Shown here: one piece after another, positions 21,215 through 29,962 of the stretch
How positions within the stretch are numbered: the stretch's first letter is position 1
Layout: the number at the start of each line of letters is the position of its first letter
DNA from: Bartonella sp. TP
GTDB taxonomy: Bacteria; Pseudomonadota; Alphaproteobacteria; Rhizobiales; Rhizobiaceae
NCBI RefSeq assembly: GCF_030406085.1
Contig: NZ_CP129002.1
Coordinates: 1 to 64,000 of the forward strand
DNA: 64,000 bases
Direction of reading: 5' to 3'
The notes under the pieces: generated by a model
Seen by the model: only the letters and a program-made list of their open reading frames with translations
What the model was told of the DNA's origin: nothing
Database searches by the model: none
Translations under genes and position numbers: made by a program

Positions 21215-22252
21215 GTGGTTGATATTTCAATAGATACTATGGGTGGCGACCAAGGTGTTGAGCTTACCCTAGCCGGGGCGGAATTGGCGCGGCAGCGCTT
21301 TGCTGGTATAAGATTTCTATTTTTTGGCCTGGAAAGCGCTGTTTTGCCCGTATTGGCGCGCTACCCCGCATTGCAGGCTGCCTCTAGCTTCTACCCATGT
21401 GAAACGGTAACGGCGATGGACGAAAAGCCAAGCCAGGCATTACGCAGCGGCAAGGGAAAGTCCTCTATGTGGCATGCCATAGAGGCTGTGGCCAAGGGCG
21501 ATGCACATGCTTGCGTTTCTGCTGGTAATACCGGGGCGCTTATGGCAATGTCATATTTTATTTTAAAAATGATAGCGTCTATAGAACGGCCAGCTATTGC
21601 TGGTATTTGGCCAACTTTGCGTTCTGAAAGCATAGTGTTGGACATTGGCGCTTCAATTGGCGCGCAGGCAGACCATTTAGTGGATTTAGCTGTGATGGGC
21701 GCGGCTATGTTTCGCGCTTTATATTCGGTACAGCAGCCAACCGTAGGCTTGTTGAATGTTGGGGTGGAAGAGGTAAAGGGACTGGATGAAATTAAAAAAG
21801 CACATAACATGCTAAAAGAAAATCGACTAGGCGGACTTGAATATAAAGGCTTTGTCGAGGGTAATGATATTGGCAAAGGGGCCGTAGATGTAGTGGTTAC
21901 CGAAGGTTTTGTTGGTAATATTGCCTTGAAAACCGCAGAGGGTACGGCGCAGCAAATTCGCTCTATTTTAAACGAAGCTATGCAGGCTTCGCTGTTAACG
22001 CGGCTTGGCTACATACTTTCGAAAAGTGCTTTTGGTGTCTTGCGCGCCAAAATGGACCCCTCCAAGGTAAATGGTGGTGTATTATTGGGGCTAAATGGTA
22101 TTGTGGTAAAAAGCCATGGTTATACTACGCCCGCGGGTTTTGCTTCTGCTATACGAGTGGCTTATGAAATGGTAAATAATAATTTGCAAGAAAAAATTGC
22201 GCAGGATTTATATGAATTTCACGAAAATAAATATAGTCTAGCTGGCGAATAA
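21215..22252 (+). CDS. plsX: Phosphate acyltransferase PlsX
   Basis: Makes acyl-phosphate from acyl-ACP for phospholipid synthesis. The N-terminal signature [11 protein letters not shown] and later [10 protein letters not shown] and [15 protein letters not shown] are diagnostic. It uses a GTG start right after the upstream stop; 345 residues. It is coupled to fabH 17 bases downstream. Confidence 0.95.
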   Translation: MVDISIDTMGGDQGVELTLAGAELARQRFAGIRFLFFGLESAVLPVLARYPALQAASSFYPCETVTAMDEKPSQALRSGKGKSSMWHAIEAVAKGDAHACVSAGNTGALMAMSYFILKMIASIERPAIAGIWPTLRSESIVLDIGASIGAQADHLVDLAVMGAAMFRALYSVQQPTVGLLNVGVEEVKGLDEIKKAHNMLKENRLGGLEYKGFVEGNDIGKGAVDVVVTEGFVGNIALKTAEGTAQQIRSILNEAMQASLLTRLGYILSKSAFGVLRAKMDPSKVNGGVLLGLNGIVVKSHGYTTPAGFASAIRVAYEMVNNNLQEKIAQDLYEFHENKYSLAGE

Positions 22253-22269
22253 TATTAGGAATAATTGAA

Positions 22270-23241
22270 ATGATGGACTCAATAATCATCGGTACGGGTG
22301 CTGCCTTGCCAGAAAAAAAAGTTACAAACAAAGAGCTAGAAAATATAGTAGATACTTCGGATGAATGGATAGAACAACGCACGGGCATAAAGCAGCGCTA
22401 TATAGTAAGCAGCACCGAAAGTACGGTAACGCTAGGCGCCCAGGCCGCCCGCCAGGCACTGGCCAATGCTGAAGTTAACCCGGATGATATTGATTTGATA
22501 ATTTTGGCCACGGCTACGCCAGACCACACTTTTCCTTCTTCCGCAACAGAAATTCAGCATGCATTAGGTATAAAGCAGGGCTTTGCTTTTGACATTCAGG
22601 CAGTGTGCTCGGGCTTTGTTTATGCGCTTAATACTGCCAATGCCTATCTAAAAACAGGCATGGCAAAACGCGCCCTAGTCATTGGGTCCGAAAGCTTTAG
22701 CCGGCTATTAGACTGGTCCGACCGCACTACTTGCGTGTTATTTGGCGACGGCGCTGGGGCGGTGGTGCTAGAGGCAGTTGAAGCAAAAGATAATATAGAA
22801 AAACGTGGTATTATAGCAGCAAAGCTGCGCTCTGACGGTGCGCATAAATTAAAACTATATGTAGATGGCGGCCCAGCAACAACCCAAACTACTGGCAAGC
22901 TTAGAATGCAAGGCAAGGAAGTTTTTAAATATGCTGTTTCTATGATTACCGATGTGGTAGAAGATTGTTTTACCCAAGCCAACATCACAGGCGACGATTT
23001 AGACTGGTTTGTACCCCACCAAGCGAATCGGCGTATAATAGAATCTTCGGCAAAAAAACTAGGCATAGCAGAAGAAAAAGTTATAATAAGCATAGATTTA
23101 CATGGCAATACTTCGGCCGCTTCTATTCCGCTAGCCTTGCACCACGCGGTACAACAGGGCAAGTTCAAGAAAAATGACCTTATTATGCTAGAGGCCATGG
23201 GTGGCGGCTTTACTTGGGGTGCTATATTATTACGTTGGTAA
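22270..23241 (+). CDS. fabH: 3-oxoacyl-ACP synthase III
   Basis: Condenses acetyl-CoA with malonyl-ACP to start fatty-acid chains. The catalytic triad is visible: Cys in [13 protein letters not shown], His in [11 protein letters not shown] and Asn in [14 protein letters not shown]. At 323 residues it is complete, with AGGAATAATTGAA upstream of ATG supplying the ribosome site. Confidence 0.96.
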   Translation: MMDSIIIGTGAALPEKKVTNKELENIVDTSDEWIEQRTGIKQRYIVSSTESTVTLGAQAARQALANAEVNPDDIDLIILATATPDHTFPSSATEIQHALGIKQGFAFDIQAVCSGFVYALNTANAYLKTGMAKRALVIGSESFSRLLDWSDRTTCVLFGDGAGAVVLEAVEAKDNIEKRGIIAAKLRSDGAHKLKLYVDGGPATTQTTGKLRMQGKEVFKYAVSMITDVVEDCFTQANITGDDLDWFVPHQANRRIIESSAKKLGIAEEKVIISIDLHGNTSAASIPLALHHAVQQGKFKKNDLIMLEAMGGGFTWGAILLRW

Positions 23242-23257
23242 ATATTAGAGTGACAAC

Positions 23258-23575
23258 ATGAGCGAAAAAAACTTAACCCGCAGCGATATCGCCAGCGCCA
23301 TAGTAAGCCAGATAGGTGTGTGTGGTGCAGAGGCAACAGAGCTTACCGAGCTAATTATAAAAGAGATTTGCAATGGTTTAAGAACCAAAAAATGCTTCAA
23401 ATCTTCAAGCTTTGGTAGCTTTGTAGTAAAGGCGCAGGCAACCAGAACTGGCCGCATTATCAAAACCGGCAACATAGTTGACATTCCTGCTAGAAATACC
23501 GTATTATTCAAGGCATCTGTTTCGTTAAAAAATCGTATGACAAAAACTCATTTAAAAAGTAATTCTAATAGGTAA
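23258..23575 (+). CDS. ihfA: Integration host factor subunit alpha
   Basis: HU/IHF-family DNA-bending protein, 105 residues. The dimer and arm segments SFGSFVVKAQATRTGRI and the KTGNIVDIPARNTVLFKAS tail match the family. The position behind fabH and before a MerR regulator is the usual rhizobial locus for ihfA. The beta arm shows fewer conserved residues than classical IhfA, so substrate preference may differ. Confidence 0.87.
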   Translation: MSEKNLTRSDIASAIVSQIGVCGAEATELTELIIKEICNGLRTKKCFKSSSFGSFVVKAQATRTGRIIKTGNIVDIPARNTVLFKASVSLKNRMTKTHLKSNSNR

Positions 23576-23581
23576 AAATTA

Positions 23582-23971
23582 GTGGAAAAAAGTCTAGAGG
23601 CATTTAGAACTATAGGGGAGGTTTCTAAAATGCTTGACTTGCCGCAGCATGTGCTGCGCTTTTGGGAAACTAATTTTAAGCAGATCAAACCAGTAAAGAT
23701 GAATGGCGGCCGACGCTACTATAAACCCTCTGATATTGAACTTATAAAGCTGGTGCGCACAATGCTGTATGATCAAGGCTATACTATAAAAGGCGCGCAA
23801 AAAGCCTTAAAAGAGAAAAAGGCAAAAGAAACGCCAATAGATAAAGACGAAAATATCCAGCTGGGTTTAAGCTTTAACAATGTTGTTACCGACCAAAAAG
23901 AACATTTAAAAAAGGCTTTAAAAGAATTGCTAGAATGCAAACGTGTGTTGGATAGGGCTAGACAACAGTGA
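23582..23971 (+). CDS. MerR-family transcriptional regulator
   Basis: The N-terminal winged-helix domain is clear: [20 protein letters not shown], then [20 protein letters not shown]. The C-terminal region is short (129 residues in all) with no metal-binding cysteines, as in the short MerR-like proteins that follow ihfA in rhizobia. Start is GTG. Its target is not evident from the window. Confidence 0.85.
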   Translation: MEKSLEAFRTIGEVSKMLDLPQHVLRFWETNFKQIKPVKMNGGRRYYKPSDIELIKLVRTMLYDQGYTIKGAQKALKEKKAKETPIDKDENIQLGLSFNNVVTDQKEHLKKALKELLECKRVLDRARQQ

Positions 23972-23984
23972 AAGGACGCGCATT

Positions 23985-24686
23985 ATGAAAATTGGTTTTT
24001 TATTTGCTATGGAAGAAGAGGCAAAAGTACTAGAAAAGCTAGCGAGTTTTCAGCCATGGCAACTATATCACGATTTTAAAATTACTGAATTTCTGCATGA
24101 GAATCATGAAATTATTGCACTAATCTGCGGTATAGGCAAAAGCTTTAGCGCGGCTGGCGCCATGCTGTTGCTAGAGAAATATAAGCCAGATATCATCATA
24201 AATATTGGCCTGGCTGGTGGTATAAAATGCCAAGTAGGGGATATTGTTCTTTCGCAATCTGCTCTATTTCACGATGTAGATCTTAGCACTTTTGGTAATA
24301 AAAAAAATCAATTGGCCTCAATGCCTCTGGTTTTTACTTCAGCAAAAAAATCAATTAATCTAAAGAGTTTTATCCAAAACCTCCATCGGCAAGATTTGGC
24401 TTCTAGCAAAATTAGCGAAGCTATGGTAATTAGCGGCGACCAATTTATCGACAACGCTGCCTATGTTGCGCAATTATCTAGTAATTATCCCGAGGTAATG
24501 GCGGTAGAGATGGAGGCTGCCTCGATAGGCGCCATTTGCCATCGCTGGCCATGTGAGTTTTTATTTATCAAAAAAATCTCTGATTTAGCAGACGAAGATG
24601 CAACAGAATCCTTTACCGATCAAGTGCATAAAGTAGAGTCAGTACTGGCAGAAATAATCCAGGCGCTATTAGCTCAGCTTGCCTAG
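23985..24686 (+). CDS. mtnN: 5'-methylthioadenosine/S-adenosylhomocysteine nucleosidase
   Basis: Hydrolyses MTA and SAH to adenine and the thioribose product. The nucleoside phosphorylase fold is shown by GIGKSFSAAGAMLLLEKY, INIGLAGGI, the substrate-binding VMAVEMEAASIGA and the catalytic Asp region KISDLADEDA. The frame opens at 23943, but the ATG at 23985 follows AAAGGA and gives MKIGFLFAMEEEAK, a standard start (233 residues). Confidence 0.9.
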   Translation: MKIGFLFAMEEEAKVLEKLASFQPWQLYHDFKITEFLHENHEIIALICGIGKSFSAAGAMLLLEKYKPDIIINIGLAGGIKCQVGDIVLSQSALFHDVDLSTFGNKKNQLASMPLVFTSAKKSINLKSFIQNLHRQDLASSKISEAMVISGDQFIDNAAYVAQLSSNYPEVMAVEMEAASIGAICHRWPCEFLFIKKISDLADEDATESFTDQVHKVESVLAEIIQALLAQLA

Positions 24687-24692
24687 ATTAGC

Positions 24693-24769
<77 letters not shown>

Positions 24770-24891
24770 GCTTAATTACCTGCATACATAGCATAATTAT
24801 TTAATAGATAAAACCATATTTTTGCTTGACGTTAGGAAAAAAAGGAATATTTATTTCATAAACAAGCAGATTAACGTAGATAGGATAATCG

Positions 24892-25419
24892 ATGTCTTCA
24901 ATTTTTTGTACAACAAAAAAATATCACCGTAATTATCTAGTAGCGCTCTTTGTCGGATTTCTGGGCGGCAATTTAGCCAGTTTTGTAAAATGGGGTACAG
25001 AAAATCCGCTACCGCCACGTACACCAGACCGGGCAATACCGCCAGCAGAAATGCTGCAGTCCCTAGGCTTCGACACCAAAAATATGATCTATAACTATTC
25101 CCAGCATGTAGTAAATTGGGGTATAGGCGGGGTGCACCATCTATTTTCTGTTTTTTTTGGCATGCTATATTGTTTTTTAGCAGAAATTTTTCCTATTGTT
25201 AAATTGTGGCAAGGCGCCGCTTTTGCTATTGTTGTAACAATTGTATTTCACGGTATCATTCTACCAGTTGCTGGTTGGTCTCCCGCCTTTTGGCACTTGC
25301 CTATGGACGAAATAATGTCAGAAACCATAGGGCATATCTTATGGATGTGGGCCATAGAAGTAGTTAGACGCGATATACGCAATAGAATTACAAAAAAACC
25401 AGACCCTGAATGCTATTAA
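24892..25419 (+). CDS. YagU-family inner membrane protein (DUF1440)
   Basis: A 175-residue membrane protein with about four hydrophobic segments (YLVALFVGFLGGNLASF, VHHLFSVFFGMLYCFLAEIF, AAFAIVVTIVFHGIILPVAG, IGHILWMWAIEVV). The segment KWGTENPLPPRTPDR resembles the YagU family, which is linked in E. coli to acid tolerance; its molecular role is unknown. It is a single gene with its own upstream region. Confidence 0.75.
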   Translation: MSSIFCTTKKYHRNYLVALFVGFLGGNLASFVKWGTENPLPPRTPDRAIPPAEMLQSLGFDTKNMIYNYSQHVVNWGIGGVHHLFSVFFGMLYCFLAEIFPIVKLWQGAAFAIVVTIVFHGIILPVAGWSPAFWHLPMDEIMSETIGHILWMWAIEVVRRDIRNRITKKPDPECY

Positions 25420-25486
25420 TATTTATTTTAGAATAATTCTGTGCTAGAACTAAACTTCTGTTAATTCTAGCGCAGGGTTTTCTATT

Positions 25487-26512
25487 ATGCTTTCAGTATC
25501 TGAATATATCACTTTTGATGACGTACTTATCGAGCCAAGATTTTCTAAAATCACCAGCCGCAAAGATGTTGACATCACGACTAAGATAGGCAATTTAACA
25601 CTTGCCACCCCAGTAATCTCTGCGAATATGGACACCATTTTTAGCATTGAGCTAGCCCTGGCAATGGCGCAAGCTGGCGGCTGCGCGGTGGTTCATCGTT
25701 TTTGCTCAATAGAAGAAAATGTAGAGTTGTGCAAGAATTTACTAGTACAGAGCAGCACTCCAGTTATCGCCTCAATAGGCATTACCAAAAATGAATTCGA
25801 AAGAGCAGAGGCTCTGGTAGACGCTGGAGTGAAGTTTTTATGCATCGATGTTGCTCATGGAGCACAGCTAGCGGTTGTGGAACAATATAATGCTTTGGCG
25901 CAAAAGTTTGGCTCAAAAATAGAAATCATAGTGGGCAATTTCGCGACTGGTGAGTCTATTGAAGAGTTTAAATATCTTTGTAGCAGCGAACCGCTAGCCT
26001 TCAAGGTTGGCATCGGTGGTGGCTCGGCTTGTTTAACGCGTGTACAAACGGGGTGCGGTGTTCCACAATTTTCAGCTCTAATGGACTGTCAGCTGCGCAA
26101 TCCACGTAGCAATCTTATCTCCGACGGGGCACATAGAACACCAGGCGATGTTGCAAAAGCGCTTGGCATTGGGGCAAAAGCGGTAATGCTGGGCATAATG
26201 TTTGCTGGTACGGCAGAAGCGCCTGGGGAAATTATTGATAATAAATTTAAAAAATATCGAGGTTCAGCTTCTCTAGATTCTTACAAAGTGCAGGGCAAAG
26301 AAGCAAAGTGGCGTACATACGAGGGCGACAGCTTTCTGGTACCGCTTAATGGTACGGTGGAAAGCGTTATGCAAAATATCACTGGTGGTTTGCGCTCGGC
26401 GCTTAGCTATGTAGGAGCGGCTGATTTACCTGACTTTAGACAAAACGCTAAGTTTTTAAGGATTTCAAACAATTCTAAAATAGAAAACACTAGTCATGGA
26501 AAAGGTAGTTAG
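25487..26512 (+). CDS. guaC: GMP reductase / IMP dehydrogenase family enzyme, probably GuaC
   Basis: A 341-residue TIM-barrel enzyme of purine interconversion, without CBS domains. The start FDDVLIEPRFSKI, the segment ISANMDTI (GMP reductase-like, where IMPDH usually has SAAMDTV) and the catalytic loop GGGSACLTRVQTGCGVPQ are visible, with flavourless NADPH chemistry expected. Reduction of GMP to IMP is more likely than IMPDH activity, but this is inference. It is the last recognisable core gene before the island and overlaps the next gene by 23 bases. Confidence 0.78.
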   Translation: MLSVSEYITFDDVLIEPRFSKITSRKDVDITTKIGNLTLATPVISANMDTIFSIELALAMAQAGGCAVVHRFCSIEENVELCKNLLVQSSTPVIASIGITKNEFERAEALVDAGVKFLCIDVAHGAQLAVVEQYNALAQKFGSKIEIIVGNFATGESIEEFKYLCSSEPLAFKVGIGGGSACLTRVQTGCGVPQFSALMDCQLRNPRSNLISDGAHRTPGDVAKALGIGAKAVMLGIMFAGTAEAPGEIIDNKFKKYRGSASLDSYKVQGKEAKWRTYEGDSFLVPLNGTVESVMQNITGGLRSALSYVGAADLPDFRQNAKFLRISNNSKIENTSHGKGS

Positions 26513-26882
26513 TTTTATCTGTTTGGCTAGAATGGTTTAATGCAGAATAATTGCGTCTTTCTAGATTGCGTATAGCAAAATTTATTTCAGTCTTCGATTC
26601 GCTGAGCTCCTTTTCTAATCTACTAACTGATCTGTACACTTCTCTAGTAAGTTCATATAAGCTATGAGTCAACATAAGTAAAAAAACTAGACCAAGAAAA
26701 GCGAGTACTATAAGCGTTTTTATTACACCCAGTGCGGAAACAATCGCAATAGCTACAACCACTAGGACGCCAATTATAGCTAAAAAAAGTAAACCTCCAA
26801 TAACCTTCAGTATCGCTTGAGCTACTTTACCTTTCCCATTAGCTAGGTAAATCATCAAACCCGCTATAATTAATGCAATCAA
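26490..26882 (-). CDS. Small membrane protein with coiled-coil tail, unknown
   Basis: 130 residues with three hydrophobic segments in the first ~75 (MIALIIAGLMIYLANG, LLFLAIIGVLVVVAIAIVSA, TLIVLAFLGLVFLLML). A charged, heptad-like tail follows (VYRSVSRLEKELSESKTEIN). It overlaps the end of guaC and starts 40 bases from the first dif-like site, at the edge of the island. I do not recognise a family. Confidence 0.5.
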   Translation of the reverse strand: MIALIIAGLMIYLANGKGKVAQAILKVIGGLLFLAIIGVLVVVAIAIVSALGVIKTLIVLAFLGLVFLLMLTHSLYELTREVYRSVSRLEKELSESKTEINFAIRNLERRNYSALNHSSQTDKTNYLFHD

Positions 26883-26922
26883 CTGCTTATTATTTACAGA
26901 TATATCAAAAACCTTTCTTTAA

Positions 26923-26950
26923 ATATCGCATAATATGTGTATTATGGAAT
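26923..26950 (+). other. dif-like XerCD site 1
   Basis: CGCATAA then an 8-base spacer TATGTGTA then TTATGGAAT, close to the E. coli dif pattern (GCGCATAA, 6 bases, TTATGTTAA). The spacer is two bases longer than in the other copies, so this site may be diverged or be the original chromosomal site. It marks the left edge of the island. Confidence 0.6.
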
Positions 26951-27133
26951 CAATAACTTAACACGTTCTTTATCGTATTTCAGCTTATACTTACAACGCA
27001 AACTGAAAAATAAACCAAATACAATACGAAAAAATATATATGTCGGTAAAAATGCAATGAATAAAAAAACTACAGCCATAACAACAGAAAAAAGCACAAC
27101 TACATCAAAATCCGTTAAATGGGGCGCCATCAT
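26942..27133 (-). CDS. Small membrane protein of a gokushovirus remnant
   Basis: 63 residues with a hydrophobic half (VVVLFSVVMAVVFLFIAFL ... YIFFRIVFGLF) and a basic tail FFSLRCKYKLKYDKERVKLL. The tail matches the gene at 37354-37569 (YFSLRCKYRVLYRKRLLKI), which lies in the same place after VP2. The stop codon TAA falls inside dif-like site 1. Function unknown; a lysis or membrane role is only a guess. Confidence 0.5.
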   Translation of the reverse strand: MMAPHLTDFDVVVLFSVVMAVVFLFIAFLPTYIFFRIVFGLFFSLRCKYKLKYDKERVKLLIP

Positions 27134-27139
27134 TTTACA

Positions 27140-27366
27140 TAACTCCTATACGCTTTATAAACTCACTAATAATAAAATCCAAAATTTACCTAAAATAACT
27201 TAAATCACTATTAATAGAATTACGAACCATACCTCCATCATTAAAGAAGCACCAAAACTGGCAAGAGGCGTCGTAAAATTACCATTAAACGTATGTAAGG
27301 CTTTAGCAGAGTTTATATTAATATGCTGAATACGCTCTGAATTTGCCAGTTCAAATCAGCATTTAA
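27140..27366 (-). pseudogene. VP2 (minor spike/pilot protein) remnant of a third gokushovirus
   Basis: On the minus strand, fragments of VP2 are readable in shifting frames: ADLN-QIQ-ER, matching the N-terminal QQADLNRQFQERM of the intact VP2s, runs directly into NINSAKALHT, matching the C-terminal NINSAKTLHT at 37.2 kb. The internal ~90 residues are deleted. A frameshift later, DGGMVRNSINSDLSYFR matches the end of the second prophage's VP2. This is therefore a decayed copy closer to the 37 kb phage than to the complete one. Confidence 0.65.
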
Positions 27367-27394
27367 AAGTCGCATAATATATATTATGGAATCA
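27367..27394 (+). other. dif-like XerCD site 2 (prophage att)
   Basis: AAGTCGCATAA, spacer TATATA, TTATGGAATCA. The arms are imperfect inverted repeats around a 6-base spacer, as in dif. It bounds the VP2 end of the complete prophage. The last three bases supply the stop codon of the small phage gene at 27392-27556. Confidence 0.75.
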
Positions 27395-27556
27395 ATGTAA
27401 CTTATCAGATGATTTAACATCTTTCAAGAATTTTCTAACCAATAACACAAAAAGCTTATACATTATATAATAAACAAAAAAATTTAATAAAAAACCTAAA
27501 AAAATTAATAAAACAACATCCATAAGATTCAAACCGCTAATAAAAGCATAGTCCAT
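27392..27556 (-). CDS. Small phage membrane protein
   Basis: 54 residues from ATG at 27556: MDYAFISGLNLMD, a hydrophobic stretch of about 25 residues (VVLLIFLGFLLNFFVYYIM), then a basic end (LVRKFLKDVKSSDKLH). It is too short for most gene callers but sits exactly where the other two phage units have a small membrane gene, and its TGA lies inside dif-like site 2. Only the layout is conserved, not the sequence, so the function is unknown. Confidence 0.5.
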   Translation of the reverse strand: MDYAFISGLNLMDVVLLIFLGFLLNFFVYYIMYKLFVLLVRKFLKDVKSSDKLH

Positions 27557-27561
27557 AAATA

Positions 27562-28134
27562 TCACCTATTAGAAATAATATCATTAAGCTGAGAATTCAT
27601 AGAATGATAATAAACACTCTTAGCAGAATTAGGCTGCGAAGAAGGTCTATAAACACTCTTAGCAGAATTAGGCTGCGAAGAAGGTCTATAACCACTATAC
27701 TTACCATGAACCCCAATACGAAAAGGTCCTAAAGAAAAATCATAATCATGGTCATAAGATGCTACAGCCCTAGCAGTATTTACATTAGTATTCTGAGCTT
27801 GTGCATTAATATTACGAATTTGCGCTTTTTGTAAATCAAGCTGCTGCTTCATAGACTGTTCTTGCAAATGCAAAGAATAAGCCGAATTAATATTACCAAA
27901 CATATTCTGAGCGGGGGCAGATACAGAGCCAGACGGACTGCTCGCACCACTATTCGCCGAAAGTATAGGATTCAAACCAGCTGCACGTAAATCCGCAACC
28001 TCGCGCTGATGCGCTGTGTTACTCATACGCTCCTGAAATTGCCGATTTAAATTAGCCTGTTGTGCATTAGTCTGGTTCTGCATATGAACGCCAAGCGCAT
28101 TAAATATCGGCGAAACAAAATCAAATATACTCAT
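27562..28134 (-). CDS. Gokushovirus VP2, minor spike / DNA pilot protein
   Basis: 190 residues from ATG at 28134 (MSIFDFVSPIFNALG), 1 base after the VP1 stop; the frame extends to 28149. The conserved core TAHQREVADLRAAGLNPILS and the Ser-rich GASSPSGSVSAP are the hallmark of gokushovirus VP2, which pierces the host envelope and guides DNA entry. The last third contains a perfect 13-residue tandem repeat (YRPSSQPNSAKSV twice) and differs fully from the VP2 at 37 kb. Confidence 0.88.
   Translation of the reverse strand: MSIFDFVSPIFNALGVHMQNQTNAQQANLNRQFQERMSNTAHQREVADLRAAGLNPILSANSGASSPSGSVSAPAQNMFGNINSAYSLHLQEQSMKQQLDLQKAQIRNINAQAQNTNVNTARAVASYDHDYDFSLGPFRIGVHGKYSGYRPSSQPNSAKSVYRPSSQPNSAKSVYYHSMNSQLNDIISNR
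27612..27689 (-). repeat. Two 39-bp perfect tandem repeats inside VP2
   Basis: Bases 27612-27650 and 27651-27689 are identical. The unit is a multiple of three and duplicates 13 residues without breaking the frame. It suggests a recent slippage duplication. Confidence 0.9.
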
Positions 28135-28135
28135 T

Positions 28136-29740
28136 TTAAAATCTCCCAAAACTACCAGGCACAGAATATACAGGCATTACCCTGGTACAGTCAACCTGAA
28201 AATACAAATCTGATACGATCTGCGGCTCATTTTGAACAGCCAGCATACGCTTTAATGGCGGGTCAGACTTAATAAACTCTGCATTCAGCTTCGGCGGCTC
28301 TGTGAATTTCTGGCCTAAATGCCAAACATCTAATGGCGCATCCGCAACAGAGCGTAACTTACCACTCACACGATTGGGATTATAACGATACTCACTCCAA
28401 CGCTCTTGATAACCAAATACTAACTCATCCTTTGCCTTATCACCTGTAGCATATAATTCCTTAGCCATAATAGCTTGCTCACCTAAATTAGCATTAACAG
28501 GCATATAATAATCTAAACGAGTCCTACGTGAATACATACGCGGCAAACCATATTGATATTTTTGGTCTACACGAACCGAGGCAAGACATAATATAACACC
28601 ATGCTCATCAAATGAACGAGTAAATCCTATATTCTTAGCAAATTGCGTAGCATAAGCAGCAAGATTACCTTGCGGACTTGTACCACTTGTAGCGGATGTC
28701 TGTGGGATAGCATTAAAATCAATGATAGATTTACCACCTCCAAGATATTCAGAACGCTGTAAACGAAAATCAGGAACGGTTACACCAAAATGAGTTTGAA
28801 TCATTTCTATATAACGCGTGCCTCCACGAGCGTCTAATTCAAAAAGACGTTGCAATTGTACGGCTTGACGTAGCTGATTAATAGAAACAGGGGGAAGACT
28901 AATATTAGAATTTTTAAGATCTAATTTAATTGGACGGCCAGTAGTATGGTCAAGAGACAAAAGAGGCATAAAACTTTGATGCTGACCATTATACGTAGGA
29001 CCATAACCAAGAGAATCAAAAACTAAACGATCTTTAGAAACAGAAACATCTTTAGAAGAATAAGAAGCAAATACTTGCTCAGATGAAATATCAGAATTAG
29101 AAGCAAAATTCAACGCAGCAGATGGACCTTTCTGAGGCCAGGGAAGGGCACCTGTGAAATAATCACGTTTCTTATTACGACGCAATAATACATAATCCTT
29201 TGATGTTGTATCACCAAGCTCTATCGTCTTATCATCCATATGTTCGGGAACTGGGTCTTGTAAATTCTCATCACGATACCAATCATTCCAAATCTTGTTG
29301 TAAGCTCTTGCAAATAATGAACTAAATTGCAAATGCGGTACTTTTGGCGGAACACCCATATAATCGAATAATGAACCTACAGCAACACCTTTGGAACCTG
29401 CATCAAAAATAGGCGTAAGATAATCAATCTTTGCACCTGGCTTATCTTGTTGACCATTCATTTGCTCCCAATGTTCCCATAAAAGACGATTCGGCACATA
29501 GAAAAAATGAAAATCCATGTAAACATTATCCATCACTGGCACGGCAGGAGTAGCAAGACGTGAAAACGAAGATAATTTCATTTTGAACGTATCACCTGGC
29601 AACACTTCATCGACATAGACGGGAACTAGATAACCGCTGTCAAAAGCAGTAATATGGTTATGGGAGCGATTAAAACGCGAACGTGGTTTCTTAATCGACG
29701 GCACTTTAGAAAACGAATAATTCAAATCTTTCTTACGCAT
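28136..29740 (-). CDS. Gokushovirus VP1, major capsid protein
   Basis: 534 residues. The frame opens at 29779, but the ATG at 29740 follows GAGGT and gives MRKKDLNYSFSKVPS. Microviridae F-type capsid features are present: RSRFNRSHNHITAFDSGYL at the N terminus, MDFHFFYVPNRLLWEHWE, and RGGTRYIEMIQTHFGV in the middle. Between residues ~215 and ~275 lies a variable loop that differs strongly from the second VP1 in the window, at the position expected for the capsid surface protrusion. The rest is nearly identical. Confidence 0.95.
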   Translation of the reverse strand: MRKKDLNYSFSKVPSIKKPRSRFNRSHNHITAFDSGYLVPVYVDEVLPGDTFKMKLSSFSRLATPAVPVMDNVYMDFHFFYVPNRLLWEHWEQMNGQQDKPGAKIDYLTPIFDAGSKGVAVGSLFDYMGVPPKVPHLQFSSLFARAYNKIWNDWYRDENLQDPVPEHMDDKTIELGDTTSKDYVLLRRNKKRDYFTGALPWPQKGPSAALNFASNSDISSEQVFASYSSKDVSVSKDRLVFDSLGYGPTYNGQHQSFMPLLSLDHTTGRPIKLDLKNSNISLPPVSINQLRQAVQLQRLFELDARGGTRYIEMIQTHFGVTVPDFRLQRSEYLGGGKSIIDFNAIPQTSATSGTSPQGNLAAYATQFAKNIGFTRSFDEHGVILCLASVRVDQKYQYGLPRMYSRRTRLDYYMPVNANLGEQAIMAKELYATGDKAKDELVFGYQERWSEYRYNPNRVSGKLRSVADAPLDVWHLGQKFTEPPKLNAEFIKSDPPLKRMLAVQNEPQIVSDLYFQVDCTRVMPVYSVPGSFGRF

Positions 29741-29763
29741 AGCAAACCTCAATGTTTTTCGGT

Positions 29764-29786
29764 TGGTGTCACCTAGCATATATATA
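29764..29786 (-). repeat. 23-bp VP1-leader repeat, copy 1
   Basis: The minus-strand sequence ends GCTAGGTGACACCA and lies just upstream of VP1. The same 23 bases occur at 35216-35238 upstream of the second VP1, and with one mismatch at 31805-31827 beside dif-like site 3. Confidence 0.8.
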
Positions 29787-29866
29787 TCAAGAAAATATAT
29801 GCTAGGACGGAAAAGCTAATTTGCAAACTAGTGCAAATAATTATAATTAAAATAGCTTTGAAGGAA

Positions 29867-29885
29867 GGGAACGATAAACGTTCCC
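29867..29885 (-). other. Short intergenic hairpin in the prophage
   Basis: GGGAACG (29867-29873) and CGTTCCC (29879-29885) form a perfect 7-bp stem with a 5-base loop, between VP3 and VP1. Confidence 0.55.
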
Positions 29886-29900
29886 AATCCAATGGTATTT

Positions 29901-29959
29901 TATGTGTTTTTGAAGTCAAGGGGCACTACGTTCAAGCCCTTGACAGCAAAAAGCACATA
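29901..29959 (-). terminator. Long hairpin between VP3 and VP1
   Basis: TATGTGTTTTTG..GTCAAGGG on one arm pairs with CCCTTGAC..CAAAAAGCACATA on the other, about 20 paired bases with few mismatches around a 13-base loop. It follows VP3 in the direction of transcription. A terminator or packaging signal is plausible; the noncoding gap between VP3 and VP1 (about 220 bases) holds nothing else. Confidence 0.5.
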
Positions 29960-29962
29960 AAG

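Noticed and set aside
25487-26512. Call as IMP dehydrogenase
   Set aside because: No CBS domains, short length and the SANMDT motif favour GMP reductase, though not conclusively.
27606-27690. Tandem repeat as a CRISPR fragment
   Set aside because: Units are directly adjacent with no spacers, lie inside VP2 in frame, and no cas genes are present.
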